From Prillingera fragicola (taxonomy: Eukaryota; Basidiomycota; Tremellomycetes; Trichosporonales; Trichosporonaceae): a DNA stretch of 64,000 nucleotides. The stretch is taken from positions 992,001 to 1,056,000 of the forward strand of contig BEDY01000002.1 in NCBI GenBank assembly GCA_002335605.1, written 5' to 3'. The position numbers and the translations under genes are program-made. The notes under the pieces are model-generated. The model did not search any database, had not been told where the DNA came from, and worked only from the letters and a program-made list of their open reading frames with translations. Below are positions 47,871-57,700 of this stretch, piece after piece (within the stretch, counting starts at the first letter, position 1; every line of letters begins with the position of its first letter).

Positions 47871-50218
47871 TTATCCGTCGACTCGGATGACGTCAAGAAT
47901 CTCACTGATGCCAGTGTTGATCTCGCCATGGCCCTTGAGGACCTCGGAGAGGTCAATGTCCTCGACACCAGGCTGCTGAACAGGACCAATGCCTGCTACA
48001 CAAACACCGTTGTTGCCAGTGACACCATGCGATACAACTTCATGGAGACGGACGACTCCAGCCAACACAAAGTCGCTTCCCGAGTATCCGTTGACAAGCC
48101 GCCTGGCAGTGACGCGGCGAGCAGCTGCCCACTCGGCCGCCGTGGGGGCGGACGGGAGGGATATCAAGTAGGCCGACTCGACGATGGTGGAGGCGACGTC
48201 TACGCTGGCGAGGTGGAGGAGGGCGTGCATGACCGTCAAGGCGCCGACGGACGTTCCAATCTGTTTCTCCGTCAGTGCTCCGACCTCTTATCTCCTGAAC
48301 CAGTGGCGGCGGGACTCACTAATACGACCGGCCGCTCACCCTGCACACGCTCTGCCAGCACCTCCCCCAAGAGGCGCCCTGCCTTGACAGCGCGACCCTG
48401 TGCCAACATCCACGAGTTGTCCAAAGCCATCGTGCTAAGTTTGTACACGGACAGCGGCAAAGCGATAGCCGCATAGTACGCGCTCAGAACTGTGCGCTTG
48501 ATGACTTCAACCTTGGCGACGTCTCTGAGTTTACTCAACACCCACGACTCAATGTCTCTCCCAGTGTCAAGCATGGTTTGGGTCTCAAATCGCAAAAGGT
48601 AGACGTCGCGCCCATCCTTGACGCCAGTTGGCGCGCCTGTGTCGTCGCACTCGTCCTTGTCCTTCTCCGTCATACGCGCCCGGTAGGGTAACAGTGTCTT
48701 GGGCGAGCACGCCGCGCGCCATGCAGCCATGGCTTCAGTCCGCGACACAGTGAGCAGCCCCGGGACAACAACAGTGGCCTGCAAAGTCAGAGCAGTTCCA
48801 CCCTACAACACTCACTGTCAGGCTTGGTCGTGTAGGCTTGCCTGGCGACTCGGTTTTGCTGCCTTGCAGAGGGGGCGTCTCAGGCGGTGAAACGTGATCC
48901 GTTCCAGCCCGATGAGAGAGGTTTATCAGGCGATTCTGAGCAGCCTTTCGATTATCCTCAGCTTGACGGCGTCCTGCAGCGGACGCGTCCGGGTCAATAA
49001 GCTCTGCAGTTTCCTCGTCAGTCGGAACGGCCGATTGACGTCGTCCACCCTGCGCGACATCACTGTATTCGAAAGCCTCGAGTTCTTTCAAGTTGCGCTG
49101 GATTTCGCGTTGTGCCGCAGCTTCCGCTCCAGGATAAGCGTTGGATCGTCGCTCTGCATCCTGAAGAGCCAGCTCCTTCATGTTGCGCTCGACTTCGCGC
49201 TCAGCGGCAGTCTTGCTCGCGTCAGCTTCGGCCTCGTCGTGTTCCAGGTCCGCGTCAAAGAGAGTGTCCTGTTCACGCTGCTTGAGGTCCGCGACCTCGT
49301 CATCGGTGGGCTGCGTACCCGCTCCAACCTCGATGAATCCAAATTCGTCGACTCCACGCCATCGTTCGGAGACACGCCAGCCGGCGAGTCCACCTCCCGT
49401 GAGGCCGAAAAGTGTGCCGAGGACAATGGGTGCTGCGCCAACTGAAATCACCCCCAAGCCAACCTCGGCCATGAGAACAGCAATGGCTGGCGCTGCAAGA
49501 CCTCCAGTGACACCGATAAGCACGCCACCGACGATGACGCCTGCCCCGGTAGCTGCCATGTCAGCTCCCGTACCCGTAGCAACCATGCAAGAAACATACC
49601 AATAGTCCTGCCCAAACTCCCTCCCCACCCATTCTTCTGCTTCTCCTTTGCATTGTCCACCCCACTTGAAGAGGCATCTCCATCAAGTGCCGCGGCAAGG
49701 GTCGCACTGACATGGACCTCAGCGCGTGGGAGAAGATAGGCGGCATCAAGGCCCAGGATTGAGAGTGTCGCGTGGGCGCAAGCCCGTGCCGACGGCGTAT
49801 ACTCAACTCGTTGCTCTTCACTCTTCTTCCCCTTTATCTCCTTCTTTTCCTGGCTAGGCCCGTGATCCTTTTCGGCGAGGGCGGCAGCTTTGGCTTCGCC
49901 CTCCGAGTAGGTGAGTGCGTACTGATGGGAAGGCGCGTGAGGAGCAAGCGCGGCGCGTACAAGTGCCCGCGCCAGCCCCTCCTTTTCCTCGTCCGACCAC
50001 TGGTCGCGCTGAGCAGCGAGCGGAGCCACGTCGCGCGGGTCGACGTCTTGCGGGAGGAGCTCTCGGTCAAGCTGGAGCAGCTCGAGCAATGCCGCAAGCC
50101 AGGCGTCCACGCCACGCCAGCGCGCTCCCGGTGGCGGGCGTTGGGAGGCGCAAACCGCTGCTAGTCCCAGCACGAATGTGAGAGCGCGCGGCACTGGTGG
50201 TGCTGGAGGGTCTCCCAT
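47871..50218 (-). CDS. DUF726/TMCO4-like membrane alpha/beta-hydrolase
   Basis: Exons 50218-49600, 49552-48816, 48778-48320 and 48260-47871 give 734 residues. The centre has glycine-rich hydrophobic spans (ATGAGVIVGGVLIGVTGGLA and ISVGAAPIVLGTLFGLTGGG) ending in the family hallmark GLAGWRVSERW. A charged coiled-coil insert follows with two copies of A-x-RE-[VI]-x-RN-[ML]-KEL (about residues 330-400). The C-terminal part holds the lipase-like elbow GTSVGA with serine S609. DUF726 proteins include human TMCO4 and yeast Mil1, a putative lipase linked to AP-1 at the Golgi; activity is unproven. The splice bringing IGTSVGAL next to ERPVVL is in phase and gives the usual strand-elbow order. Confidence 0.85.
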
Positions 50219-50492
50219 GTCGCGTGAGTGAGACGCGCGTTGCGTTTAGATGTTGGAGAAGATGGGAAACATGTCTCCATAGTTGTCAGGGCTGGCTGGG
50301 TAATGACGCAATGTATTAAGGTGTGGCGCTGGTACGCAGGCACCTGCTTCGTACGTCCTTGAGCATGGAGGGCTCGTGACTTCCAGAACAATGCAGGTGA
50401 CCTGCACCCTTGTCGACATCGTGACGGAGCGTGGGTAGCGGGTGGGAACTGCATCCAAAAAAGGAACCTTGCCCCTTCTTAAGGAGATCATT

Positions 50493-50574
50493 CGACTGAA
50501 GTGAGGATCGAACTCACGCGTGCAGAGCACACTACCTTAGCAAGGTAGCACCTTAACCACTCGGTCATCCAGCC
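50493..50574 (-). tRNA. tRNA-Ser(GCU)
   Basis: Read on the minus strand, 82 nt fold as a class II tRNA. The acceptor pairs GGCTGGA with TTCAGTC (two G-U pairs). The D arm is TGACCGAGTGGTTAAGG, the anticodon stem CTACC/GGTAG encloses loop TTGCTAA with anticodon GCT, a long variable arm TGTGC/GCACG follows, and the T loop is GTTCGATCC. It reads AGC/AGU serine codons. No intron is present. It lies between the DUF726 and DPH1 genes. Confidence 0.96.
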
Positions 50575-50666
50575 AACAGTTCAACTGTCATTTCGAGTGT
50601 GTGGCTTCAAATACAGCAACGAGAAGGGCAAGCGCCTCTATCCTTCATTATGACTACAAACATACA

Positions 50667-52443
50667 CTAAGCAGCAGCAGTCTCAGCTGGTGCAGCGGCG
50701 GATACGGCAGGTCGTGGCCTCGCCCTAGGCGTAGCCTTTGCTCCTGCCTCCCGCGGCTCCCTTGGAGGCTTGTGACGCGGCGTCCATGGTCCCAGCGACC
50801 CATCCTGCATTATCAGCACAAACCAGATTGACTTGAGCACCAGGCTACTCACTGCGTAAAAGTCCATAGGATAGTCACCAGCACCCTTGTCCCTGCCGTC
50901 AAGGTCGAGGCCATTCCAGCCAGTCACACGACCAGCGGCGACACTTGCCTCATAAGTGCTCAGCAGGGGACGGGTAAAGGCGTATCCCCAGTCGATAGAG
51001 AGACGGGGGCACGACGTCTGCACAAAGGTGCTAATCTCCTCCTCGGAGAAGAGAGCGAGTTTAGCTGGCGAGAGCTCAGACAGCAGGATGAGGAGTGGTG
51101 GCAAAGCGTCACTGTCCTTTGGCAAGCCAGCGGCGACAGTCTGCAGAACCGACAGGGATCCCTGCCGTCCAAGAGTGCCAAGCAGGATGGCCCACGAGTC
51201 GGCGCCACGCTCGAGCAGGTTCCGGCGACCGGTGCGCACAGCGTCGCCACGAATCGAACGCATCTCGGCGTGCTCGTATGTCTCGCGCGTAAACTTCTTC
51301 GAGTATGGGTCGAATCGGAAGGCGGGAACAGTGGGGTTGGCGATCATGATGCTCTCGAGGTGGAAGCGGCCGTCACCGACATAGCTGACGGGTAAGCGTC
51401 ATGTTCAAGTTTTCAGACTCACATCAAGGCATCCACGTCTCCGAGTTTGGGCGCCGTGCAGCCCAGAATCTCTCCGGGACTCAGAGGACGAGTCTGAGGA
51501 ATCGTAATGTTGTACTTGCCGCGCCAGACTCCAATCTCGCCCTTGCGCACCTTGGCAAGCGCGCTGTCATCCCCGTCCTCGGCCTCCGGGCTCTCCTCAA
51601 GCGGGGCCATGGCCTTCTCCAAGTCGTCCCGAAGTGCTTGGACGGCCGCCACAAACTGAATCGTCCCGACGAGAGCCAACCTCGTGGGCAGCTCGCCATT
51701 GTTCGTCTCTCCTTGGTGCTCAACATCGTTGTCTTCCAGCGCAATGTCAACCTTGGCTCCTGGCTCGCTGTGGCCGGCCCCAAGAACAGCACGCTGGAAT
51801 GCAGGTCGATCAGAGGGAAAGTTGCGGCGGACGGAGAGGGCGAGATGGGGGGTGTCGATGGCAATCTCGACAAAGATGTAGAGCGTCTTGATACTCGTCT
51901 GATTGACTGGGATTAAGCACGAGTGACCGTAGTGCACAATCATCTCGGCACCCATCTCGCGCGCAGTAAAGTCGTCGATGCAACAGGCGCCGTACGTCAC
52001 GTCCGCGAGGAGCAGTGGCAAAGCTCCGGTAAATCTATTGTTGTCAGCTATGCCATTTCTAAAGACTCACTTCTCAATGATATCAGCAATCGCTGTGCCA
52101 TACATCATCAGACCCTCGGGCATCTGCAGGGCAACAGTCTTGACCCCCTCGCGGCGAACATGATGAATGGTTTTGGGAATCTCAAAGTTGTAATTTCCCG
52201 GCAAGCCTGTCGTCAGCCTTGCACCATAAGCAAAACAGACTCACCCTTCATAGCCTCACGCAGCGCTGGGTCGTTGAGGATCTCGTCGGGCACCTGGTTT
52301 GCGACACGGCGGGGAACAGCCGAACGAGACGAGGAGGCGCGGGCAGAGGTACCCACAAAGCGCTTTCGGGGCTTGGGAGCCGATGCGTCCGCTGAGACGG
52401 CGGGTTTCTCAATACCCTCTGTAGTGAGGGATTCTGCTGACAT
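50667..52443 (-). CDS. DPH1: Diphthamide biosynthesis protein 1
   Basis: Five exons (52443-52245, 52206-52071, 52034-51423, 51384-50853, 50804-50667) give 538 residues. The three cysteines that bind the radical-SAM-type 4Fe-4S cluster are C129 or C130 in YGACCIDD, C304 in [10 protein letters not shown], and C441 in [11 protein letters not shown]. The surrounding [19 protein letters not shown] is a family hallmark. With Dph2 it transfers the 3-amino-3-carboxypropyl group from SAM to the histidine of elongation factor 2, the first step of diphthamide. An Ala/Pro/Arg-rich disordered C-tail of about 50 residues extends beyond the fold. It shares a 204-bp divergent promoter with the splicing factor to its right. 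Confidence 0.95.
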
Positions 52444-52647
52444 GTTGAACAGTTTGGCTAGGATAAGGATAGAAGACAAGATTGTAATTGTCAGCATGCC
52501 GCTTGCTGAATTTGAACATTTCTGGTGGCGATCCAAGCACGTGGTCCACTCTCCCACGGTAGCTTTGCTTTTGCCATCCAGCAACAACCAACTCTTGCAA
52601 ACTGTGTGTTCAACATCTCTTGCTCCCCATCCACGAACCGACACAGA
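52444..52647. promoter_or_regulatory. Short bidirectional promoter DPH1/cwf18
   Basis: Only 204 bp separate the DPH1 start (-) and the cwf18 start (+), so both genes must be driven from this interval. No recognised element is assigned. Confidence 0.6.
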
Positions 52648-53291
52648 ATGGAGACAAACCTCGCCGCAACAGCCGCGGCGCGCAAGGAGCGTCTCATTGC
52701 GCTGCGTAACAGGAAAGCCGCCCACGACAGCGGAGAGGCGACAGAGTAAGTAGCGTCAACCTTCCTCGGCTGGCAACATATATTGACAATACGTCAGCGC
52801 GCACTTTACGTTCAAGCAGCGCAACTTTGACCCCGAGACACGACAGGCGCGTGGACGTGAGCGCGGGCAGGATAACGAGGATACGGTCGAGAAGGCCGTC
52901 GAGGGCCTGGCTGAGCAGATTCTCGAGGAAGACGAGGCGCGCCGCGCAGAAGAGCTGGTGCGTTCGTGCCCCTGTACTGATGTGCGAAAGAAGGACTGAG
53001 CTGACCGATACAGGACCTGTTCAACATTCAGCCCAGGCGGCCCAACTGGGATCTGAAGCGGGACATGAACACGCGGATGGGCAAGGTGGAGCGCAAGACG
53101 AATGAGGCGATTGCGACGCTGTTCAGTACGTACTCGCGGTGGGGTTGAGTGGGCTGGTGCTGACTCGCGCAGGGCAACGGCTACAGAGTATGCGCAAGGG
53201 ACAGGCAGCGGCGAGCATCGACCTCGTGGCGAGCATTAATGCTGCCGAGCACGAGCGCGACGAGGGATTGGCGGGCAGTGACGACGAGTAG
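52648..53291 (+). CDS. cwf18: Pre-mRNA splicing factor Cwf18/CCDC12
   Basis: Exons 52648-52745, 52798-52957, 53014-53125 and 53173-53291 give 162 residues. It starts with a helix of Ala/Arg (AATAAARKERLIALRNRK), then HFTFKQRNFDPETR and LFNIQPRRPNWDLKRDMNTR, the cwf18/CCDC12 family core, then a Leu/Arg helix (TLFRQRLQSMRKG) and an acidic end. The protein is a component of the activated spliceosome associated with the NineTeen complex. Length equals that of human CCDC12 (about 166). The second donor is GTGCGT and the third GTACGT, with all phases consistent. Confidence 0.93.
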
Positions 53292-53574
53292 ACGTACGTG
53301 TTGTACTAGATGCATTGATATATGTGGTAAACGATCAAGGGGGCAGAAAGGTCTACAGAGCAGTTCATACTCTACTCTGGACGTCATACTGTGTCTATCC
53401 AGACTTGATCCACGGATGGGGACGAGCCAACTTTGTCACGAAATACATGTGATATCACTCTGCAAGCTGCAGTAACAATCTATGACGAGTCTTAAACTCG
53501 ACTGCGCGTACACCAGTGTCTAATGAAGCGTAGAATGGAGGCTTGCGTGACAAGCCGTAGATGGAGAGCCACGC

Positions 53575-54314
53575 CTACTTGGCAGTAAGCTTGGTGACCA
53601 TCCAGTCCATGCCCTCAAACAATCCAGCGCCTGTCAACGCACTGCAACCCATAATCTGCCACTCGCGTTCGCGTAGGTCGGTAAGACCTAGACCCTCTGA
53701 GACTTGTGCGGGAGTCAGACGACCATCGGCTACGGGCAAGTCCTGCTTGTTGGCAAGCACGAGCAAGAGGGCGGTGCGCAACTCCTGAGAAGTGTCAGCG
53801 TGGGTGGAGCAACTCATGCACAGATGCTTACATCAGCCTTGATGATCTTTTGCAGCTCTGCCTTGGCAAGTGCCAACCTGGCAGCGTCGTTCGAGTCAAT
53901 GACCAGGATAATGGCCTCGGTCTCGGCAAAGTACTGGTTCCAGCTCGAGCGCAAACTGCTCTGTCCTCCGAGATCAATCAGGCCGAACCGCACGCCCTTG
54001 TAGTCGTAGATCTCATGGTTTGAGCCGACCGTAGGTGCTGATGCGACGACTGAACCCATAGTGATGCGGTACAGGATGGTCGACTGAGCGTGTCAGTTGT
54101 GAGCTATGCCGGAGGCTGCGGCCAGTGGAGGGAGGTAGTTTGGCGCGCACGCTCGGACCAAGCAACCTACCTTTCCCGCATTGTCGAGACCAAGAATGAG
54201 AACCTTTGTCTCACGTTTGGCAAACAGTTTTGTCCACAGAGACGAAAAGGTGACTGAGAGTAAAGTCAATCGCACGAACCGAGCAAGTGGCCAGCTCGTG
54301 AACTCACCTCCCAT
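53575..54314 (-). CDS. ARL5: ARF-like small GTPase ARL5
   Basis: Exons 54314-54308, 54253-54171, 54083-53832 and 53784-53575 give 183 residues. The first coding exon is 7 nt (ATGGGAG). The spliced start MGVTFSSLW has Gly2 and Ser6, an N-myristoylation pattern. GTPase motifs are GLDNAGKS (P-loop, Ser in place of the commoner Thr), PTVGSN (switch I), DLGGQ (switch II), NKQD and CSAL. PTVGSNHEIYDYKG and SLRSSWNQYF match ARL5 better than ARL1 or ARF. ARL5 acts at the trans-Golgi, recruiting GARP for endosome-to-Golgi transport; budding yeast lacks it. Without the 7-nt exon the frame begins with a non-ARL leader (FTSWPLARF), so splicing is well supported. It shares the 455-bp interval with ADE6. 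Confidence 0.93.
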
Positions 54315-54568
54315 GTTGACGGGTTGGCTGTAGACAGATGGTCAAGGAGCTGTCAAGTGTCGTATGGCGATAGTGAAGAGGAGTTGAAACAAAGAGGTGA
54401 CTGCCAATATGCAAGATGGATAGTCGAGTGCAGAATGTAACAAGCCGTAACAGACTGAACACGTCCTTTGCTGTTCATGACGCAACAACCATCCACCCGC
54501 CACCCCAGCCAGCCGCAGCACCACCAAGCGGACATGGTTCCCCTCTCCGTGCCCAGCCAACCTTCATT

Positions 54569-54576
54569 TTACGTAA
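54569..54576. promoter_or_regulatory. TTACGTAA palindrome between ARL5 and ADE6
   Basis: Exact copy in the context TTTTACGTAATCTATAATTTC, 194 bp before the ADE6 start and 255 bp from the ARL5 start. Because the site is palindromic it could serve either gene. Confidence 0.35.
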
Positions 54577-54604
54577 TCTATAATTTCTTCACAATCTTTC
54601 AACT

Positions 54605-54611
54605 TGAGTCA
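54605..54611 (+). promoter_or_regulatory. TGAGTCA Gcn4/Bas1-type site upstream of ADE6
   Basis: TGAGTCA matches the Gcn4 consensus TGASTCA, and its complement contains TGACTC, the yeast Bas1 core that controls purine genes. It lies 159 bp before the ADE6 ATG. The match is exact; its use here is inferred from yeast. Confidence 0.45.
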
Positions 54612-54727
54612 TGATCCACTTGGTGCGACGTTGGTAACCTTTGCATTCTCCGACCAACACGGACCTACGTCCCCCTCCTCCTCCTCCTCCCACCTCCACC
54701 CTCGTGAACCAGGGAACAAGCCGTCAA

Positions 54728-54767
54728 GTACGTCGTCAACACCAGCTCTGTACTAACCTCGTCGCAG
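54728..54767 (+). other. Probable 5' UTR intron of ADE6
   Basis: A 40-nt interval begins GTACGT, contains the canonical branch sequence TACTAAC, and ends CAG two bases before the ADE6 ATG. No in-frame upstream ATG exists, so the intron should be in the leader. Confidence 0.75.
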
Positions 54768-54769
54768 GG

Positions 54770-57700
54770 ATGCTCGTCCTCCCCGGCTCGTCGGCGATCA
54801 CGCCCACCAGGCGCGCTACTCTGCTCGCGGCTTTCCAGGCCGTCGAGCCGAGTATCACGTCCATTGACGCCGTGCATCTGCACCTCGTCAACCCCGTCTC
54901 CCAGCAGGCTGGTGAGACTCTTGCCCAGGCTGGCTCTGAGGAGCGCAACGTTCTCGACTCGCTTTTGGCTTACGGCGACGATGAGCGCCTCGAGTCGTCC
55001 AAGGCCTTCCTCGGTGCCGCCGGTACCACTGCTTCGGGATCGACCATTACCCCGCTCTACATTCTTCCCCGCGCGGGCACCATCTCGCCCTGGTCGTCCA
55101 AGGCTACTGACATTGCCAAGATCTGCCGTCTTGGTGACTTTGTCCAGCGCCTGGAGCGCGGCGCTCTTTACCTCGTCGAGTCAAAGGAGCCCGTCGTTCT
55201 GGCCAAGCTTGCAGCGCAGCTCCACCTTGTCCACGACCGCATGACTCAGTTTGTCAACACCAAGCTTGCCGACGCTGCTACCGTCTTCCCCTCGCAGTCG
55301 CCCACCCCCAACCCCCTCGTCACCGTTCCCCTTGTTGGCTCTGAGAACCCCAAGGCCGTCCTTGAGGAGGCCAATGTTCGTCTTGGTCTTGCTCTCAGCT
55401 CCGAGGAGATTCCCTACCTCGTCGACAGCTTTGTCAACGCTGGCCGCAACCCCACCGATGCCGAGCTCTTCATGTTTGCCCAGGTCAACTCGGAGCACTG
55501 CCGTCACAAGATTTTCAACGCCAAGTGGACCATTGATGGCGAGGACCGCGAGAACTCACTCTTCGGCATGATTCGTAACACTGAAAAGTCGGTCAACTCG
55601 GCAGGCACTCTTTCGGCTTACGAGGACAATGCTGCTGTTCTTGAGGGCTACACTGCTCCCCGTTTTGCTGTCGACGGCGGCAACAACAACCAGTACTCGG
55701 CCACCGAGGAGGCTATCCCCATCCTCATCAAGGTCGAGACCCACAACCACCCCACCGCCGTCTCGCCCTACCCAGGAGCTGCTACCGGCTCCGGTGGTGA
55801 GATTCGTGACGAGGGTGCTACTGGCCGTGGCTCGCGTCCCAAGGCCGGTCTCTCTGGCTTCACCGTCTCTGACCTCCTCATCCCTGGCTACGAGCAGCCT
55901 TGGGAGTCGGACATTGGCCGCCCCGAGCACATTGCCTCGGCCCTTGACATTATGATCGAGGCCCCTCTTGGTGCCGCTGCGTTCAACAACGAGTTCGGTC
56001 GCCCCGCTCTTGGTGGTTTCTTCCGCACCTTCCTCCTTGAGGTTCCCGCACCCAACGGCGAGCCCGAGTGGCGTGGATACCACAAGCCCATCATGATCGC
56101 TGGTGGTCTCGGCACCGTTCGTCCTCAGTTTGCCCGCAAGACTGGAATCCAGCCCGGTGCCAGGCTTATTGTTCTTGGTGGTCCCGGCATGCTGATTGGT
56201 CTCGGTGGTGGTGCCGCCTCGTCGATGGCCAGTGGTGCCTCGTCAGCCGACCTCGACTTTGCCTCGGTCCAGCGCGAGAACCCCGAGATGGAGCGTCGCT
56301 GCCAGCAGGTTATTGACGCCTGTGTCAACCGTGGCAACAACGGTGGCCCCGGCAACCCCATTGCTTCGATCCACGACGTCGGTGCCGGTGGTCTCTCAAA
56401 CGCCCTTCCCGAGATTGTCCACGACTGCGGCCTTGGGGCCGTCCTTGAGATCCGTGATGTTCTCGTCGACGACCCCAAGATGTCGCCCATGGAGATCTGG
56501 TGCAACGAGTCGCAGGAGCGTTACGTCCTTGCCGTTGACCCCGAGAACCTTGCCGTCTTTGAGGAGCTCGCCAAGCGTGAGCGCTGCCCCTACGCTGTTG
56601 TCGGAACCGCCACCAAGGAGGAGCGCCTCGTCGTCACCGACCGTCTCTTTGGCGACAATGTCATTGACATTGCCATGTCGGTCCTCTTCGGCAAGCCCCC
56701 CCGCATGCACCGCCAGGGCACCACTGTCAACCCTCCTCGTGAGGTGTTTGACTCGTCGCTCGCCAAGTACGGCTCGGACGCGACCATGTCGTCGGCCGTT
56801 GACCGTGTCCTCCGTCTCCCCGGCGTTGGCTCGAAGCAGTTCTTGATTACCATTGGTGACCGTACTATCTCGGGTCTCGTCACTCGTGACCAGATGGTTG
56901 GCCCCTGGCAGGTTCCTGTCGCCGACGTTGCCGTCACCCAGGCCGCCTTTGGCTTTGACGTCGTCGTTGGTGAGGCCATGGCCATGGGTGAGCGCACCCC
57001 TCTTGCTCTTCTCAGCGCCGGCGCCTCGGCACGCATGGCTGTTGCCGAGTCGCTCATGAACCTTGTCGCCGCTTCGGTCGCCGACCTTGGTCTCGTCAAG
57101 CTCAGCGCCAACTGGATGTCAGCCGCTTCTGCCGAGGGTGAGGGCTCGCGCCTGTACGAGGCCGTCCAGGCCATTGGCATGGAGCTCTGCCCCGCTCTTG
57201 GTGTCGGCATTCCCGTCGGTAAGGACTCGATGTCCATGTCGATGCGTTGGGGCCAGGGCAAGGACAAGAAGGAGGTCACTGCACCTCTCTCGCTCATTGT
57301 CACCGCCTTTGCTCCCGTCGACAACGTCGAGCGCACTTGGACTCCCGAGCTCCGCACCGACGCCGGCGAGACTGTTCTGGTCTTTGTCGACCTCGCCCAG
57401 GGCAAGCAGCGCCTTGGTGGTTCGGCTCTCGCCCAGGTCTTCAAGCAGATTGGCTCGGAGGCTCCCGATGTCGAGAACGCTGCCGAGCTCAAGGCCTTTT
57501 TCGTCGCCGTCCAGGCTCTCAAGGCCTCCAACACTGTTATCGCCTACCACGACCGCTCGGACGGTGGTCTCTTCACCACCGTCGTTGAGATGGCCTTTGC
57601 CGGTCGCACTGGTATCGAGGTCAACCTTGACGCCATCAGCACTTCGGGTGACGCCGCCGCCGCCCTCTTCAACGAGGAGCTCGGCGCAGTCTTCCAGGTT

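Noticed and set aside
54641..54769. Upstream extension of ADE6 beginning at a TTG
   Set aside because: No ATG, a proline run, and a clear intron with a TACTAAC branch site just before the 54770 ATG.
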